From: Chlorobium sp.
GTDB taxonomy: Bacteria; Bacteroidota; Chlorobiia; Chlorobiales; Chlorobiaceae
Direction: 5' to 3'
Length of the DNA: 64,000 bases
NCBI GenBank assembly: GCA_005862285.1
Contig: SZXW01000010.1
Location: 558,001-622,000, forward strand
Numbering within the stretch: position 1 is the stretch's first letter; every line of letters begins with the position of its first letter. Below the pieces are notes generated by a model. That model worked only from the letters and a program-made list of their open reading frames with translations. It did no database searches and had not been told where the DNA came from. Below are positions 21,401 through 30,008 of the stretch, piece by piece. Made by a program: the position numbers and the translations under genes.

Positions 21401-23119
21401 ATTAGTGTTGAAGGTGAACGTCCATGCGTTTCCATTGCTCACTGATAATGCCGAGGCTGTGCCTATTTGAGTGCTGTCTGCCATCAATGTAGTCCCGTTG
21501 ATCCAGATACCGTTTCCGCCGGGATTGCTTGTCGGCAGGCTGAGGCTGTCGGCTGCTTCGGCATTGGCCGTGATCTGCACCAGCAGCGTACCACCGTTCC
21601 ATTCACTGTCACCGTCAGGATCGTAAATAACCATCTTATCGCTCACCACAACCGGGGTCTGTTCGGTGAATGAGGTAGTCAAATCGGGCTGCGAGGTATT
21701 GATAAATAACGATACGGTATTACTATAATTGTTCGCAACCAATAGATCTGTCTTATCATCGCCAGTTATGTCAGCACTCGTCACGAAAACAGGAAAACTG
21801 CCGGTAGCATAATCAATCTTCGATGCAAAAGTACCATCACCATTGTTCAATAGTACCGACATGGTGTTGCTATGTCCATTCGTTACGATCAGGTCTGTTT
21901 TTCCATCACCATTGATATCCCCGCTTGTCACTGAGTGTGGATAGCTGCCCGTAGCGTAATCGATCTTCGGGGCAAAGGTGCCGTTACCATTGTTAAACAG
22001 CACAGAGACGGTATCGCTGTGAAGGTTCGCAACAATCAAATCAACCTTACCATCACCATCTACATCAGCACTCGTTAAGGAAGTTGGATAATTGCCTGTG
22101 GAATAGTCGACCTTAGCAGCAAACGTGCCGTTGCCATTGTTAAGCAGCACCGAAACCGTGTCGTTACCCTCATTCGCCGTGATCAGGTCCGCATCGCCAT
22201 CACCATTCAAGTCTGCACTTGTAACCGCATGAGGATGCTCGCCGGTGCCATAATTGACCTTAGCAGCAAACGTGCCGTTGCCATTGTTCAGCAATACGGA
22301 AACGTTATTTTCATAATAGTTCGCAACAATCAGGTCCGTTTTTCCATCATCATTGATATCAGCATTCGTTACCGAAATAGGCCAATACCCCGAATAATAA
22401 TTGACTTTTCCGGCAAACGTTCCGTTACCATTATTCAGCAAAATGGAAACGTCATTACTTAGACAATTCGCAGTGATCAGATCAGCATACCCGTCTCCAT
22501 TTACATCAGCAATGCTCAAAGAACGAGGAGCAGAACCTGTACTGTAATCAACATTCGCTACAAACGAGCCATCCCCATTGCTCAGCAATACTGAAATACT
22601 ATTGCTACTATTGTTCATACTTATGACATCCTCATATCCGTCCCCATTGACATCAGCGGTACAAACTGATTCTGGATTACTGCCCGTGCCATAATCAACC
22701 TTCGGGTCAAACGAAAGATCGAGGGTGCGGGTCATGACTGGCGCGTCATTCACCGGTGTTACAGTTACCGTTGCCTGAACCGCGGTTGATGATTCGGCCC
22801 CTTCATTGTCTTTTGCGACAGCCTTGAAGGCATCGAGCGTCCCGTTGGCATTGGAAGAGGGTGTCCAATAAGCATGGTGAGTCGCATCAATGAGGTTGTT
22901 CGTCAATGGATCGTAAGCTGTCGCACTCGCTGCATCGGCGCCGATCTTCAGGGTTCCGGCAGTCACGGATTTTATGACAAACCCTGTGATGGTTCCATCG
23001 GGATCCGTTGCATTTCCATTTGTCAGAAGATCCGTAAAAGTAATGGTGGCGTCAGTGTCTTCGCTTGTCGTGGTTACAGCTCCACTGAAGGAGGTTAGGA
23101 TTGGATCTATGTTACTCAT
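15401..23119 (-). CDS. Giant secreted RTX protein with three seven-repeat FG-GAP blocks
   Basis: About 2,572 residues. Order: a cadherin-like module; FG-GAP block A; a '[12 protein letters not shown]' linker domain; two cadherin-like modules; block B plus linker; block C plus linker; two near-identical 107-residue modules; two further cadherin-like modules; RTX nonapeptides ([15 protein letters not shown]); and a serralysin-type C-terminal region. Each block has seven repeats of about 43 residues with DVNGDGxxDL calcium loops. The C-terminus (…IRASDIIL) fits a type I secretion signal and there is no N-terminal signal peptide. A surface adhesin or matrix protein is likely. The track start at 23173 is TTG; I prefer the ATG at 23119. 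Neither has a clear ribosome site. No T1SS ABC or HlyD gene is nearby. Confidence 0.9.
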   Translation of the reverse strand: MSNIDPILTSFSGAVTTTSEDTDATITFTDLLTNGNATDPDGTITGFVIKSVTAGTLKIGADAASATAYDPLTNNLIDATHHAYWTPSSNANGTLDAFKAVAKDNEGAESSTAVQATVTVTPVNDAPVMTRTLDLSFDPKVDYGTGSNPESVCTADVNGDGYEDVISMNNSSNSISVLLSNGDGSFVANVDYSTGSAPRSLSIADVNGDGYADLITANCLSNDVSILLNNGNGTFAGKVNYYSGYWPISVTNADINDDGKTDLIVANYYENNVSVLLNNGNGTFAAKVNYGTGEHPHAVTSADLNGDGDADLITANEGNDTVSVLLNNGNGTFAAKVDYSTGNYPTSLTSADVDGDGKVDLIVANLHSDTVSVLFNNGNGTFAPKIDYATGSYPHSVTSGDINGDGKTDLIVTNGHSNTMSVLLNNGDGTFASKIDYATGSFPVFVTSADITGDDKTDLLVANNYSNTVSLFINTSQPDLTTSFTEQTPVVVSDKMVIYDPDGDSEWNGGTLLVQITANAEAADSLSLPTSNPGGNGIWINGTTLMADSTQIGTASALSVSNGNAWTFTFNTNATNELVQAVARAVVFNNSSDAPSLDDREVTFTATDSSAASTSTVQTITVTPVNDAPSGTDKTVTIAEDGSHTFAAADFGFTDSDGNSLLAVKITTLPGAGALKLDGIAVSASQYVSVSDLNAGKLVYTPAADASGAPYGSFTFQVQDNGGTANGGADLDPTANTVTITVTPVNDPPTSTSDSVTIDEDTSRILSLSDFGNYSDTEGTALSSVKITTLETKGTLQYQIGTAWHDVTLNQEISAADIEAGKLRYTPLVNENGDGYATIGYKVSDGSDYSSSAYTLTIDVAAVNDAPVMTRTLDLSFAPKVDYGAGIKPESVCAADLNGDGYDDVITMNNISNSITVLINNGNGTLNATDEYSTGSAPRSLSIADVNGDGFTDLITANCRSDSVSVLLNKGDGTFYPRVDYYTGEWPISVTNADINGDGKIDLIVTNYYENHVSVLLNEGDGTFAPKVNYVTGSGPYSVTSTDVNGDGLADLVTANIDSNNISVLINQGNGTFAWKVDYAAGSGSCSLTSTDINNDGKSDLIVVNYLGNTVSVLINEGNGIFATKIDYAVGRFPWSITNADINGDGHSDLLVTNRDDNTVSILLNEGNGTFAPYVNYTTGEHPDAITNADLNNDGAIDFIVANTSNDSVSVFINTSQPDLTTSFTEQTPVVVSDKMVIYDPDGDSEWNGGTLLVQITANAEAADSLSLPTSNPGGSGIWINGTVLMAGMTQIGTASASSVSNGNAWTFTFNTIATNELVQAVARTVVFNNSNDAPGLDDRTVTFTATDSSAASTSTVQTITVTPVNDAPVMQPTLELSFAPKVDYGTSNHPFSVTSADIDGDGDADLIVTNTHSDSVSILKNNSDGTFSSKVDYGTGSYPVSVTSADLDGDGNADLITANFYNNTVSVLKNNGDGTFAPKIDYGTDSNPTVVTSADVDNDGDADLIVSNVNSNMVSVLLNNGNGTFAPKVDYSTGSGPQSVTSEDVDGDGDADLITANQRNNTVSVLLNNGNGTFAAKVDYSTGKVPFSVTSADVDGDGNTDLIVTNAESNTVSVLKNNGNGTFAAKVDYGVGSYPLSVKSADVDGDNMVDLIVSNANSNSVSVLLNNGDGTFAPKIDYAVGNGPYSVTSADVDGDGKVDLITANLNSDAVSVLLNTSQPDITSFTEQTPVVVSSKIVIYDPDGDSEWNGGTLQVQITANAEAADSLSLQTSNPGGSGIWINGTVLMAGMTQIGTSSALSVSNGNAWTFTFNANATNALVQDVARAVTFNNSSDAPGLDDRTATFTASDSSAASTSTVQTITITPVNDAPVVTSAGMTVSEGGTVTLTPGDFGISDPDSSSFTYSVSGIRGDYFQLSGAAGAPVTSFTSAQLSGGQVQFVDNGDETAPAFSVTVNDGSSDSNTLVASITYTPVNDAPVVTSASMTVSEGGTVTLTPGDFGISDPDSSSFTYSVSGISGGYFQLSGAAGTPVTSFTSAQLSGGQVQFVDNGDETTPSYSVTVNDGSADSNTLAASVTYTPVNDAPSGTDKTVTMLEDGNYTFAASDFGFSDSDGNSLLAVKITNLPTAGTLTLNGTAVSAGQFITVPDLNAGKLVYKPAANANGVSYSSFTFQVQDNGGTANGGKDLDPVPNTITINVTPVNDPPTLTAFSGTVASTPEDTQVAITFANLAAKGNEADIDGTVTAFIVAGVTSGTLKIGADAASATVYDPVANNTIDATHLAFWTPDDNQSGTLNAFTVVAKDNGGALSSTPVQATVTVTDPSPGNDVLTGTFGNDLLRGFGGNDRLNGLSGNDTLDGGIGRDTMTGGLGNDVYIVDNILDVVIEQPNGGTDTVRSSISYILGPNVENLVLTGTSGLIGTGNNLNNVITGNSGDNLLLGLDGNDTLYGGDGNDILLGGAGADVLTGGSGKDIFRYLSAGDSGLTAATMDLITDFTPGQDIIDLSAIDANSGLRGDQAFSGTILSGSAPFTSAGQLRFDSATGILYGNTDSDADPEFAIKLSGVSSIRASDIIL
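16872..17192 (-). repeat. 321-bp tandem repeat within the RTX gene, downstream unit
   Basis: Encodes one 107-residue module starting [19 protein letters not shown]. It is nearly identical in DNA to the adjoining 17193-17513 unit, with exactly 321-bp spacing. Confidence 0.9.
17193..17513 (-). repeat. 321-bp tandem repeat within the RTX gene, upstream unit
   Basis: Encodes the sister module starting [19 protein letters not shown]. High nucleotide identity, including silent sites, points to recent duplication or ongoing conversion. Confidence 0.9.
17514..17975 (-). repeat. ~460-bp linker-domain repeat in RTX gene, copy after block C
   Basis: Codes for the domain between the last FG-GAP repeat and the next PVNDAP module ([11 protein letters not shown]...[11 protein letters not shown]...[16 protein letters not shown]). 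Long stretches are identical to the copies at 19017 and 21237. Confidence 0.85.
19017..19482 (-). repeat. ~460-bp linker-domain repeat in RTX gene, copy after block B
   Basis: Second copy of the linker domain; nearly the same DNA as 21237-21702 over most of its length. Confidence 0.85.
21237..21702 (-). repeat. ~460-bp linker-domain repeat in RTX gene, copy after block A
   Basis: Third copy of the linker domain. Together the three copies show that block-plus-linker is the duplicated unit of the gene. Confidence 0.85.
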
Positions 23120-23173
23120 TTTTTGATTATCTGTGACAGGTTTTTGAGCTGCCGTTGAAAGAATTTTTCTCAA

Positions 23174-23833
23174 ATCAAATAATGAAGACTGGGAATTGAA
23201 GCGATGCTTCGTGATCCTGTATGCAGTGTTTTTTTAAGTTTTTAGAGGTTTTCTTAATTGTTAATAATAGACTAATAAAGTCGTATTTTATGCGTGCTCT
23301 GCGTAGATATGAAAACGATATACGCTGATTCAAAGTTTCAGGCGTATTTATTTTGTAGTAATTGTATATTAAAATTGAGCTTAAGTCTTATGGTCACTCA
23401 GAGGTTGTTCAGAAAAAGAGTAAAAAAACGTAAGTTGAAGAAGGGGAATTACTGCGTGTTGTTAAGTACAGTAAAATAATCCCGATTACATTTCGATTTA
23501 CAGGTATTAATTTCCCTCGAACATAATCTGTTTATCCACTGTTCAAAAGAACTCTGCCTGACCAATTTTTCTTCAGTATTATTGTGTCTTTCAGCATTTT
23601 ATCCCGGAACCCAATTCAGAAAAGTACGCCAAAGCACAATGACTAAATGGTAATGCAGAAATGGCTTTTTTTTAACTGGCGAAGAGGTTAAGTTCCAGAC
23701 AAAGAAACTCATTACAGGAAATTCGGCTTCATCATTATACAGCATTCCATGCAGGTCTGTCGGTGTAAACAGACTGCCGGAAGCAGAGGGAAGTAATCTT
23801 TACATCACATACAGCTTCATCGGTACAGAAATC
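23174..23833. other. 660-bp AT-rich divergent intergenic region
   Basis: Lies between the giant RTX gene (leftward) and the folate gene pair (rightward), so it should hold both promoters. The track ORF 23294-23479 (61 aa, basic, no family look) is probably chance. I see no RNA gene, strong hairpin or recognisable operator. Confidence 0.5.
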
Positions 23834-24727
23834 ATGAATGTTCTCAATCCCAATGCCATAGCCTCGGTTTTACGGGATACGGTCAAAGACGAAATCATCA
23901 AGGATGGATTGAAAATCAATGTTGCGGGTATTCTTGCCACGTCCGATCCCGCTTCGATAACCTATGCGAATTACACGCGCAGTTCCTGTGAAGAGGTCGG
24001 CATCAGTTTCAATCTGATAACGGTTGAACCTGAATCCGTCAAACAACTCATAGATGAGGTCAACCGCGACAGCACTATTCATGGTATCTTTATCTATTAC
24101 CCGATCTGGAATGATGCGAGGGATGCCGAGTTCCGCGACCTGATGTCGCCGAAGAAGGATCTGGAGGGGCTGACTTCCTTCTGGATAAAAAAGCTTTATG
24201 CGAACGACCGGTTTGACGGGGATCATAAGCAATTCAAGGCGATCCTTCCCTGTACTCCGCTTGCGATCATCAAAATTCTGGCACAGACCGAAGCATACAT
24301 GCCCTACGGACTGCCGTTCAAAGGTCAGACCATTACCGTGTTCAACCGTTCGGAAGTTGTCGGGAAACCTCTGGCTTACATGCTTTCAAACGATGGTGCC
24401 CGAGTGTATTCGTTCGATATAAACGGCGGCGTGGTTATCGATCTCGCCGCTTCTCGGAAAGAGGATGTTTTCGTGACCCGGGAAAAGGCCCTGAAAGAAT
24501 CGGATGTTGTCATAACTGGTGTTCCGTCGAGGAATTTCGACAAAATAAAGGCGGAGGAGTTGAAAGAAGGAGCGATCTGCCTGAATTTTTCCTCCATACA
24601 GAACTTCACCCCCGAAGCACAGGAAGCGGCCGGCCTTTATATACCGCGGGTAGGGCCCATGACCGTGGCTATCTGCATGCGGAACACGTTACAGCTCTAT
24701 CGCAATTATCATCAGAAAGCAAAGTGA
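23834..24727 (+). CDS. MTD1-type methylenetetrahydrofolate dehydrogenase (FolD-like, cyclohydrolase residue missing)
   Basis: A 297-residue protein of the FolD superfamily. Rossmann motif NRSEVVGKPLAYMLSNDGARVYSFDI and the C-terminal GPMTVAICMRNTLQ are clear. Where FolD has Tyr-x3-Lys, this protein has Y44-ANY-T48, so the catalytic Lys of the cyclohydrolase/dehydrogenase site is Thr; the FolD QLPLP motif is replaced by YYPIW. Both changes resemble the NAD-dependent, monofunctional yeast MTD1. I infer that it oxidises methylene-THF to methenyl-THF but cannot open the ring. The next gene overlaps by 4 bp (GTGA) and encodes a separate cyclohydrolase-type protein that would supply that step. Confidence 0.9.
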   Translation: MNVLNPNAIASVLRDTVKDEIIKDGLKINVAGILATSDPASITYANYTRSSCEEVGISFNLITVEPESVKQLIDEVNRDSTIHGIFIYYPIWNDARDAEFRDLMSPKKDLEGLTSFWIKKLYANDRFDGDHKQFKAILPCTPLAIIKILAQTEAYMPYGLPFKGQTITVFNRSEVVGKPLAYMLSNDGARVYSFDINGGVVIDLAASRKEDVFVTREKALKESDVVITGVPSRNFDKIKAEELKEGAICLNFSSIQNFTPEAQEAAGLYIPRVGPMTVAICMRNTLQLYRNYHQKAK

Positions 24728-25320
24728 CTCTGGGAGAAACAAAGATATCCGAATACCTCCAGGAGCTTGCGAGCGCGAGTTCAACGCCGGGAGGAGGTTC
24801 TGCGGCAGCCCTGACCGCTGCGCAGGGTACGGCACTGCTTGCCATGGTATGCCGGTTGACCATCGGAAAGAAAAAATTCGCTGATGTCGAGGATGAGGTT
24901 CGGTCGATCCTTGCCACTCTCGATAACGATCTGAAAATTACTCAGGAACTGGCTGACAGTGATATCCGGATGTTTCAGACCGTTATGGCTGCATACAAGC
25001 TCCCAAAGGAAACAGAGACGGAGGCTGAGGCGAGAGCGGGGGAGATCCAGAGTGCCCTGAAAACCTGCTCTGACGTGCCGTTCGAACTTTTCAAAACCTG
25101 TCTCTTTATGCTGCCTCTGGCTGACCGGCTCGAACAGATCTGCAATCCCGCTGTCAGGAGTGATGTCGTTGTCGGGCGATACCTGCTGCTTGCCGCGCTG
25201 TATTCGGCACAGGCAAATGTTGAAATCAACCTTGCCGGTATTACCGATGATTCTTTCTCTGCAGAGAAGAGAGAGTTTATGGAAGTCAGTATCAGGGAGA
25301 TGAAGCTCCATCCGCTGTAA
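24724..25320 (+). CDS. fchA: Cyclodeaminase/cyclohydrolase family protein (methenyl-THF cyclohydrolase, FchA-like)
   Basis: A 198-residue all-helical protein of the FTCD_C family. The signature ASASSTPGGGSAAALTAAQGTALLAMV is near residue 15. Stand-alone members act as methenyltetrahydrofolate cyclohydrolase (FchA) or as formimino-THF cyclodeaminase. The start is GTG at 24724, overlapping the stop of the MTD1-type gene (GTGA), so translation is probably coupled. No formiminotransferase or histidine-degradation gene is nearby, and the partner lacks the cyclohydrolase Lys, so cyclohydrolase is the better call. Confidence 0.88.
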   Translation: MTLGETKISEYLQELASASSTPGGGSAAALTAAQGTALLAMVCRLTIGKKKFADVEDEVRSILATLDNDLKITQELADSDIRMFQTVMAAYKLPKETETEAEARAGEIQSALKTCSDVPFELFKTCLFMLPLADRLEQICNPAVRSDVVVGRYLLLAALYSAQANVEINLAGITDDSFSAEKREFMEVSIREMKLHPL

Positions 25321-25439
25321 GTTACCTGTCATAGCGTTCCCGTATGAAAGTTATAGCGGCAATTCTTTTCTGTCAGTTTTCCGTTCCATCCCTGTTTCTT
25401 CGAAAGGTTTGAATTTCAGTTTCAGGAAAGGATGACTCT

Positions 25440-27320
25440 TCAGCTATTCTGCCTGACTGTTTTCGGGGATAGTGCCATGATATTAGAACGCTCCGGCTTG
25501 AGAAAGCTTGTATAGAGAGAAAATGTCGAACCGAAGAAACGCCAGAGTTCAAGGTCACTCAAAGTCAGAAGGTGCTGCCTGATAAATGTCATGCTGCTCA
25601 GCAGCAGGTCGGGATTGTTCTTGATGATTTCGCCGGAACACAGGATGCTGTTGATCCTGTCAACAGAAACTGACTTCGCATAGGCGACAAGGTCTTTCAG
25701 CCTGATGACGGCATTCGGAGCAGTGCGTTCGTCTTTTCTTTCGGTAAACCTCATCATGCGTTTTGTGCCCTCCTGATCGAGCATTATATCCACTGCTTTT
25801 CCGAGAGAATGTTCGATGCTTATGACCATCGGGCTTTTCCATTTCTTTTTCGTAAAGTCATCCCTTTCAAGCTCGATCACCGGTTCTTTTGCCGAATACA
25901 TCGCGAGTGCACCGTAAAAGGCATCGATGAACTCCTCTTCAGAAAGCATCTTGTTGGTTTTCATAAGCAGGCTCAGCGTGAGGAACCGGCTCAACAAGTC
26001 GATCAGGATGCTTCTGGCTCCATTTTTCCTGATAACCGAGTGATAGCTGCTGAAGGCAAAATGGCAGTAAGCCATCATTTTCACGATGGTCTGCACATCC
26101 ATCGATGCTGTTCTGATTACCGGAGAGAAATTGTTGTAGAGGTCCCAGTCGTATGAAACGATGTTTCCGGCATTTTTATATTCATCGAATATTTTAGTAC
26201 CAGGATATGGTGTCATGACCATAAAGAGGGCTTTGTCGATACGAAGGCTTTTGGCGTATTCCGGGTAAGCCATTGTATCTTCGACCGTTTCGGAATGGTG
26301 CCCGATGATGAAATAGCCTTCCGTTTTGATTTTGTGTTTCTTGGCAAGTTCTATCGCACGCTCGACATCACCGAGCATGTTTTTTTTGTTCATCAGTTCG
26401 AGGGTTCTCGGATTGGGGCTTTCGATGCCGAGTCCAATCTGGCAAAGTCCTATACGATGAAGTTTTTCGAGTATCCGTTCAGCCCGGATCAGATCCTTGA
26501 CGCGGCTTTCCGAGCCGAATTTGAAATTCGTAAATCCGCGTTCGATCATGAGGTCACAGATTTTTTCAGCCCGGGTGATGTTGGTGAGAAAATTCGCGTC
26601 CCAGATCTTGATCAGTTTTTTCTTTTTCGGATCATGGAGCAGGGCCAGTTCCTCGACAACATTCTCCGCGCTTCTTCCCCTCCAGCTCTTGTGCATCAGG
26701 TCGTTCGCACAGAATGAACAGCTCCAGGGACAGCCGCGGGAAGTGTATATCGTATCTATTGAATAGTTCGAGCCTTTTTCGCCGAACCGTTCGGGACGAA
26801 GGCTGCGCAGCGGAAATACTATTGAATCGACATCGCCGATCACTGGTCGCACACCTGTGAAGGTTACGCTTCCATTCTCCATACAGGCGAGACCCCTGAC
26901 CTCTTTCGATGGTCCTTTCAGAACCAGTTCCCTGAAGGTCTCTTCACCTTCGCCGATCACGACAGCATCGACGCAGCCGAGCCCGAGAACTTCTTCGGGG
27001 AGGGAAGTCGGATGGAAGCCTCCCATCACGACGAAAGCTCCGTTTTCCCTGGCAATCCTTGCAAGCTTTACTGCATTATTGAACCCTCCGGTCATCGATG
27101 AAATACCGACCAGATCGACAGGATGCCGCTTGAACATAGCCCGGAAACTGTCAAAGATGCCTTCGTTGAAATAATTGTCAGGCATGACAAGGGTTTCGAC
27201 ATCGTTTTTTATAGCAGAGGCAAGATAGCAGACCCCGATAGCGTCGGAGATGAACCTCGGAATCGGCGGGGTCATCGACTGGGGTGCTTCGACAAGACAG
27301 ACGTGTTTGAAGTATGCCAT
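25440..27320 (-). CDS. B12-binding-domain radical SAM protein
   Basis: Residues 1-150 form a cobalamin-binding-type Rossmann domain (VDLVGISSMTGG, VVMGGFHPTSLPEEV). A radical SAM domain follows, with its cluster motif in SRGCPWSCSFCAND (CxxxCxxC), about 185-400, and then a ~225-residue helical C-terminal domain without a clear family. Such enzymes often methylate unactivated carbons or rearrange rings in pigments and lipids; green sulfur bacteria use relatives in bacteriochlorophyll side-chain methylation. I cannot tell the substrate. The track start at 27359 adds 13 residues; ATG 27320 (MAYFKHVCLVEAP) is preferred. It converges with fchA. Confidence 0.88.
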   Translation of the reverse strand: MAYFKHVCLVEAPQSMTPPIPRFISDAIGVCYLASAIKNDVETLVMPDNYFNEGIFDSFRAMFKRHPVDLVGISSMTGGFNNAVKLARIARENGAFVVMGGFHPTSLPEEVLGLGCVDAVVIGEGEETFRELVLKGPSKEVRGLACMENGSVTFTGVRPVIGDVDSIVFPLRSLRPERFGEKGSNYSIDTIYTSRGCPWSCSFCANDLMHKSWRGRSAENVVEELALLHDPKKKKLIKIWDANFLTNITRAEKICDLMIERGFTNFKFGSESRVKDLIRAERILEKLHRIGLCQIGLGIESPNPRTLELMNKKNMLGDVERAIELAKKHKIKTEGYFIIGHHSETVEDTMAYPEYAKSLRIDKALFMVMTPYPGTKIFDEYKNAGNIVSYDWDLYNNFSPVIRTASMDVQTIVKMMAYCHFAFSSYHSVIRKNGARSILIDLLSRFLTLSLLMKTNKMLSEEEFIDAFYGALAMYSAKEPVIELERDDFTKKKWKSPMVISIEHSLGKAVDIMLDQEGTKRMMRFTERKDERTAPNAVIRLKDLVAYAKSVSVDRINSILCSGEIIKNNPDLLLSSMTFIRQHLLTLSDLELWRFFGSTFSLYTSFLKPERSNIMALSPKTVRQNS

Positions 27321-27694
27321 CCTGGAACCGGTCAAAATTGAAGAATACGTCAATGGCATTACCGGTTTACACGAAAGAAGGGAGAACCGGCAGAAATTGT
27401 TGTAACGCGATATATTTTACGGATATCATTCATTCCGAAAATCAGTTATACCAGAGTCAAGGTTTGCTTGGCAAGTTTTTCGTGAGAGAAGGTCGTTTTT
27501 TTCTACAGGAATGATGTCCGGAAATTTCTTATCATCAAAAATATACAAATTATTTTTCCTGATTATCCATCAATATCCGGGAACAAAGGCTGAAAGAAAT
27601 CCGGAGATGCAGGTGCCGGATCTCCTTTTGGATACGAAAGGTTTTTTGTTGCCGGCTTCCGGTACTTCCATCATTTGAGTGTAACAGCTTCATG

Positions 27695-29365
27695 TCAGAT
27701 CTGGTTGACATATTGCCTGAACAGTCTGACAAGATCATTTTTACCTGCGGCCCTGAGTATCGAATTGCGGCGGTGACTGTCCGACACAATTTTGCTGAAA
27801 GCGCCGATAAGTTTGATGTGGATATTTGGTTCTGAACCCGGCGAAAGGAGCAGGAACATGATCCTTGCCGAATTGCCGGAATCGTTGTCATAAATGCCGA
27901 TTTTGCTGACCCCTACAGCAACAACAGGCATTTTCATGTTTTCAAGCTTTGCATGGGGGATGGCGATATCTTCACCGATGAATGTGCTTCCTTGCTTTTC
28001 GCGTTCGAATACGGCATCAAACGCATCATTTTCATTGATTTCAGGATTTGCATTCGAACATTCATGTACGAGTTGCGCAATAGCTTTCTCTTTTTCCATA
28101 ACGTTTCCCCAGACGATAACACGTGCCTTTCTGAGCGGCTGCTTCCATTCGTTCTGCAATCTGTTTCCGGGGAAAAGATTGTCTTTGATATCCGAGAGGT
28201 ATTGCACGGGAGTTCTGGATGTGCTTTCATGACCTGTATCTCTGACGTCGAGAACGGTAATACGAATGTCACGGCTTTCGTCGATCAATCGTTCGATAAC
28301 GGTTTGTTTGCCGGCGAGCCTCTCAAGGAACGACAATTTCCGGCCGGAGTTGCCGATTATGATGTTTCCCACCCGATATTCACGGGCAAACTGCAGGATT
28401 GTTTTTACCAGGTCGTTACCTTTGTAGGTAAAGACTGTGGCTCCGAGATCCTGTGCGAGAGCCAGCGTTTTTGACATCGCTCTCTGAACTCCGGCATCTA
28501 CCTTAACTGGATTTTCTGATAATCTCTGAACATAAACAGCATACCAGTTCCTGTTCAGACGGCCCGCGATTCTTGAAGCGTATCGGAGAATCGTTTCGCT
28601 GTTTGTCGTTTTCGAACTGAGACAGACCATCAACTGATCCGGAATCGAAGTGGTTTCATCGAGCGAGGGAATCCGTCTTTTCGAGTCGATCTGCGCTGCA
28701 AGCTCCCTGAGCGTGAGTTCCCGTAATTGTTCGAGATTATCCTGTCTGAAAAAATTATCAAGCGCGGTTTCTATTTTTCCGGGAACGTACACTTTACCTT
28801 CCTGCAAACGCTGTCTCAGGTCATCCGTCGTGATATCGACATTGACCAGTTCATCCGCGAGAGCAATGATCCTGTCCGGAACCCGTTCCTTCACTTTGAC
28901 ACCCGTAGCTTTTTCGACAGTTTCGTAAAGGCTTTCGAGATGCTGGACATTCAGGGTCGATATGACATGGATCCCTGCGGCCAGGATTGATTCCACATCT
29001 TCATACCGTTTGGCGTTTCTGCTTCCGGGAATATTGGTATGGGCAAGTTCATCGACAAGCACGACATCCGGTTTCCTTTCAAGGACGGCATCGAGGTCCA
29101 TTTCAGTTATCTCGATGCCCCGGTATTCGACAGCTTTTCTTGGAATAAACTCAATACCTTCAAGTAATGCTTCCGTTTCTTTTCTTCCATGGGTTTCAAC
29201 GATGCCGGCCACAACATCGATACTGCTCGATCTGAGACGCTTTGCCTCCTGCAGCATCAGGTATGTTTTACCGACCCCTGCACAATAGCCGAGGTATATT
29301 TTAAGCTTTCCCCTCTGGGATTGCCGTATCAGTTTCAGAAAGCTTTGTGCCCGGTCCGGTTCCAT
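27695..29365 (-). CDS. KdpD-like sensor domain fused to PTS EIIA (no histidine kinase)
   Basis: Domain order in 556 aa: KdpD N-terminal domain (about 15-225; Walker A GYCAGVGKT at 26-34, Walker B VVLVDELAHTN at 101-111), universal-stress-like domain (about 245-375), then a PTS EIIA type-2/Ntr domain (about 410-556) with the phosphorylatable-His motif STFIGEDIAIPHAKLEN, His471. The four transmembrane helices, GAF and kinase domains of full KdpD are absent. The gene is the last of the kdp cluster, 34 bp after kdpC. I infer that it couples K+ uptake or Kdp signalling to phosphorylation by a PTS-type HPr/EI; the separate histidine kinase at 34025 may supply the kinase function. Confidence 0.9.
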   Translation of the reverse strand: MEPDRAQSFLKLIRQSQRGKLKIYLGYCAGVGKTYLMLQEAKRLRSSSIDVVAGIVETHGRKETEALLEGIEFIPRKAVEYRGIEITEMDLDAVLERKPDVVLVDELAHTNIPGSRNAKRYEDVESILAAGIHVISTLNVQHLESLYETVEKATGVKVKERVPDRIIALADELVNVDITTDDLRQRLQEGKVYVPGKIETALDNFFRQDNLEQLRELTLRELAAQIDSKRRIPSLDETTSIPDQLMVCLSSKTTNSETILRYASRIAGRLNRNWYAVYVQRLSENPVKVDAGVQRAMSKTLALAQDLGATVFTYKGNDLVKTILQFAREYRVGNIIIGNSGRKLSFLERLAGKQTVIERLIDESRDIRITVLDVRDTGHESTSRTPVQYLSDIKDNLFPGNRLQNEWKQPLRKARVIVWGNVMEKEKAIAQLVHECSNANPEINENDAFDAVFEREKQGSTFIGEDIAIPHAKLENMKMPVVAVGVSKIGIYDNDSGNSARIMFLLLSPGSEPNIHIKLIGAFSKIVSDSHRRNSILRAAGKNDLVRLFRQYVNQI

Positions 29366-29399
29366 GGTTTTCAGTATGAAAATATTGCGGGAAGCACGG

Positions 29400-29990
29400 T
29401 CAATATTGCTGATGGTCGAGTGCGAGATTCAGTTTGAGCACATTGACCAATTGATTGTTTTCGCCTGGCAGTGTTTTGGCCGATAATTGGTCATTGATAA
29501 CTGCAAGTACTTTTTCAGCCGGCAGATGACGGGCATTGGCCACGCGTACGGCCTGATATCTTGCGGCTGCGGCTGTGATATGCGGGTCGAGACCGCTGCC
29601 GGAAGCTGCGACGAGATCGACTGGAACCGGGTTGTTTACCGTCGTACCGTATGTTTTCAATGTTGCTGCAGCCCGTTTGCGCAACTCGGCTGAAGCGGGT
29701 GAAAGATTGCTTCCTCCCGCGGAAGCAGCGTTATAGTCAACTGCGGACGGCCGTGACCAGAAATATTCAGGTCGTGAAAATTTCTGGGCGATCAGTTCAC
29801 TGCCGGCAATTCTCCCGTCAGCACTGATCAGTGACCCTGAAGCGCCGGCAGGGAAAATGGTTTTGCCGGCAAAAAGCAGAATCGCCGTATACAAGCCGCT
29901 GCAGACAAACATCGTTACTGCAAGAATGCGAACAGCGGCCGACAGTTGATCGATCTGCCCTGTTACAGATGATGTCGGATTTTCATTCAT
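29400..29990 (-). CDS. kdpC: Potassium-transporting ATPase subunit KdpC
   Basis: KdpC is the single-span periplasmic subunit of the K+ pump and stabilises KdpA-KdpB. It has 196 aa with one N-terminal helix (about 21-43). It carries the conserved motifs FSRPEYFWSRPSAVDYNAA, GSNLSP and ASGSGLDPHIT, plus VANAR near the C-terminus. It starts 18 bp after the kdpB stop. Confidence 0.97.
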   Translation of the reverse strand: MNENPTSSVTGQIDQLSAAVRILAVTMFVCSGLYTAILLFAGKTIFPAGASGSLISADGRIAGSELIAQKFSRPEYFWSRPSAVDYNAASAGGSNLSPASAELRKRAAATLKTYGTTVNNPVPVDLVAASGSGLDPHITAAAARYQAVRVANARHLPAEKVLAVINDQLSAKTLPGENNQLVNVLKLNLALDHQQY

Positions 29991-30008
29991 TTCGGTAAAT
30001 TTTTAAAG

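Noticed and set aside
23294-23479. 61-residue basic ORF in the RTX/folate intergenic region
   Set aside because: No ribosome site, no family look, AT-rich random composition.
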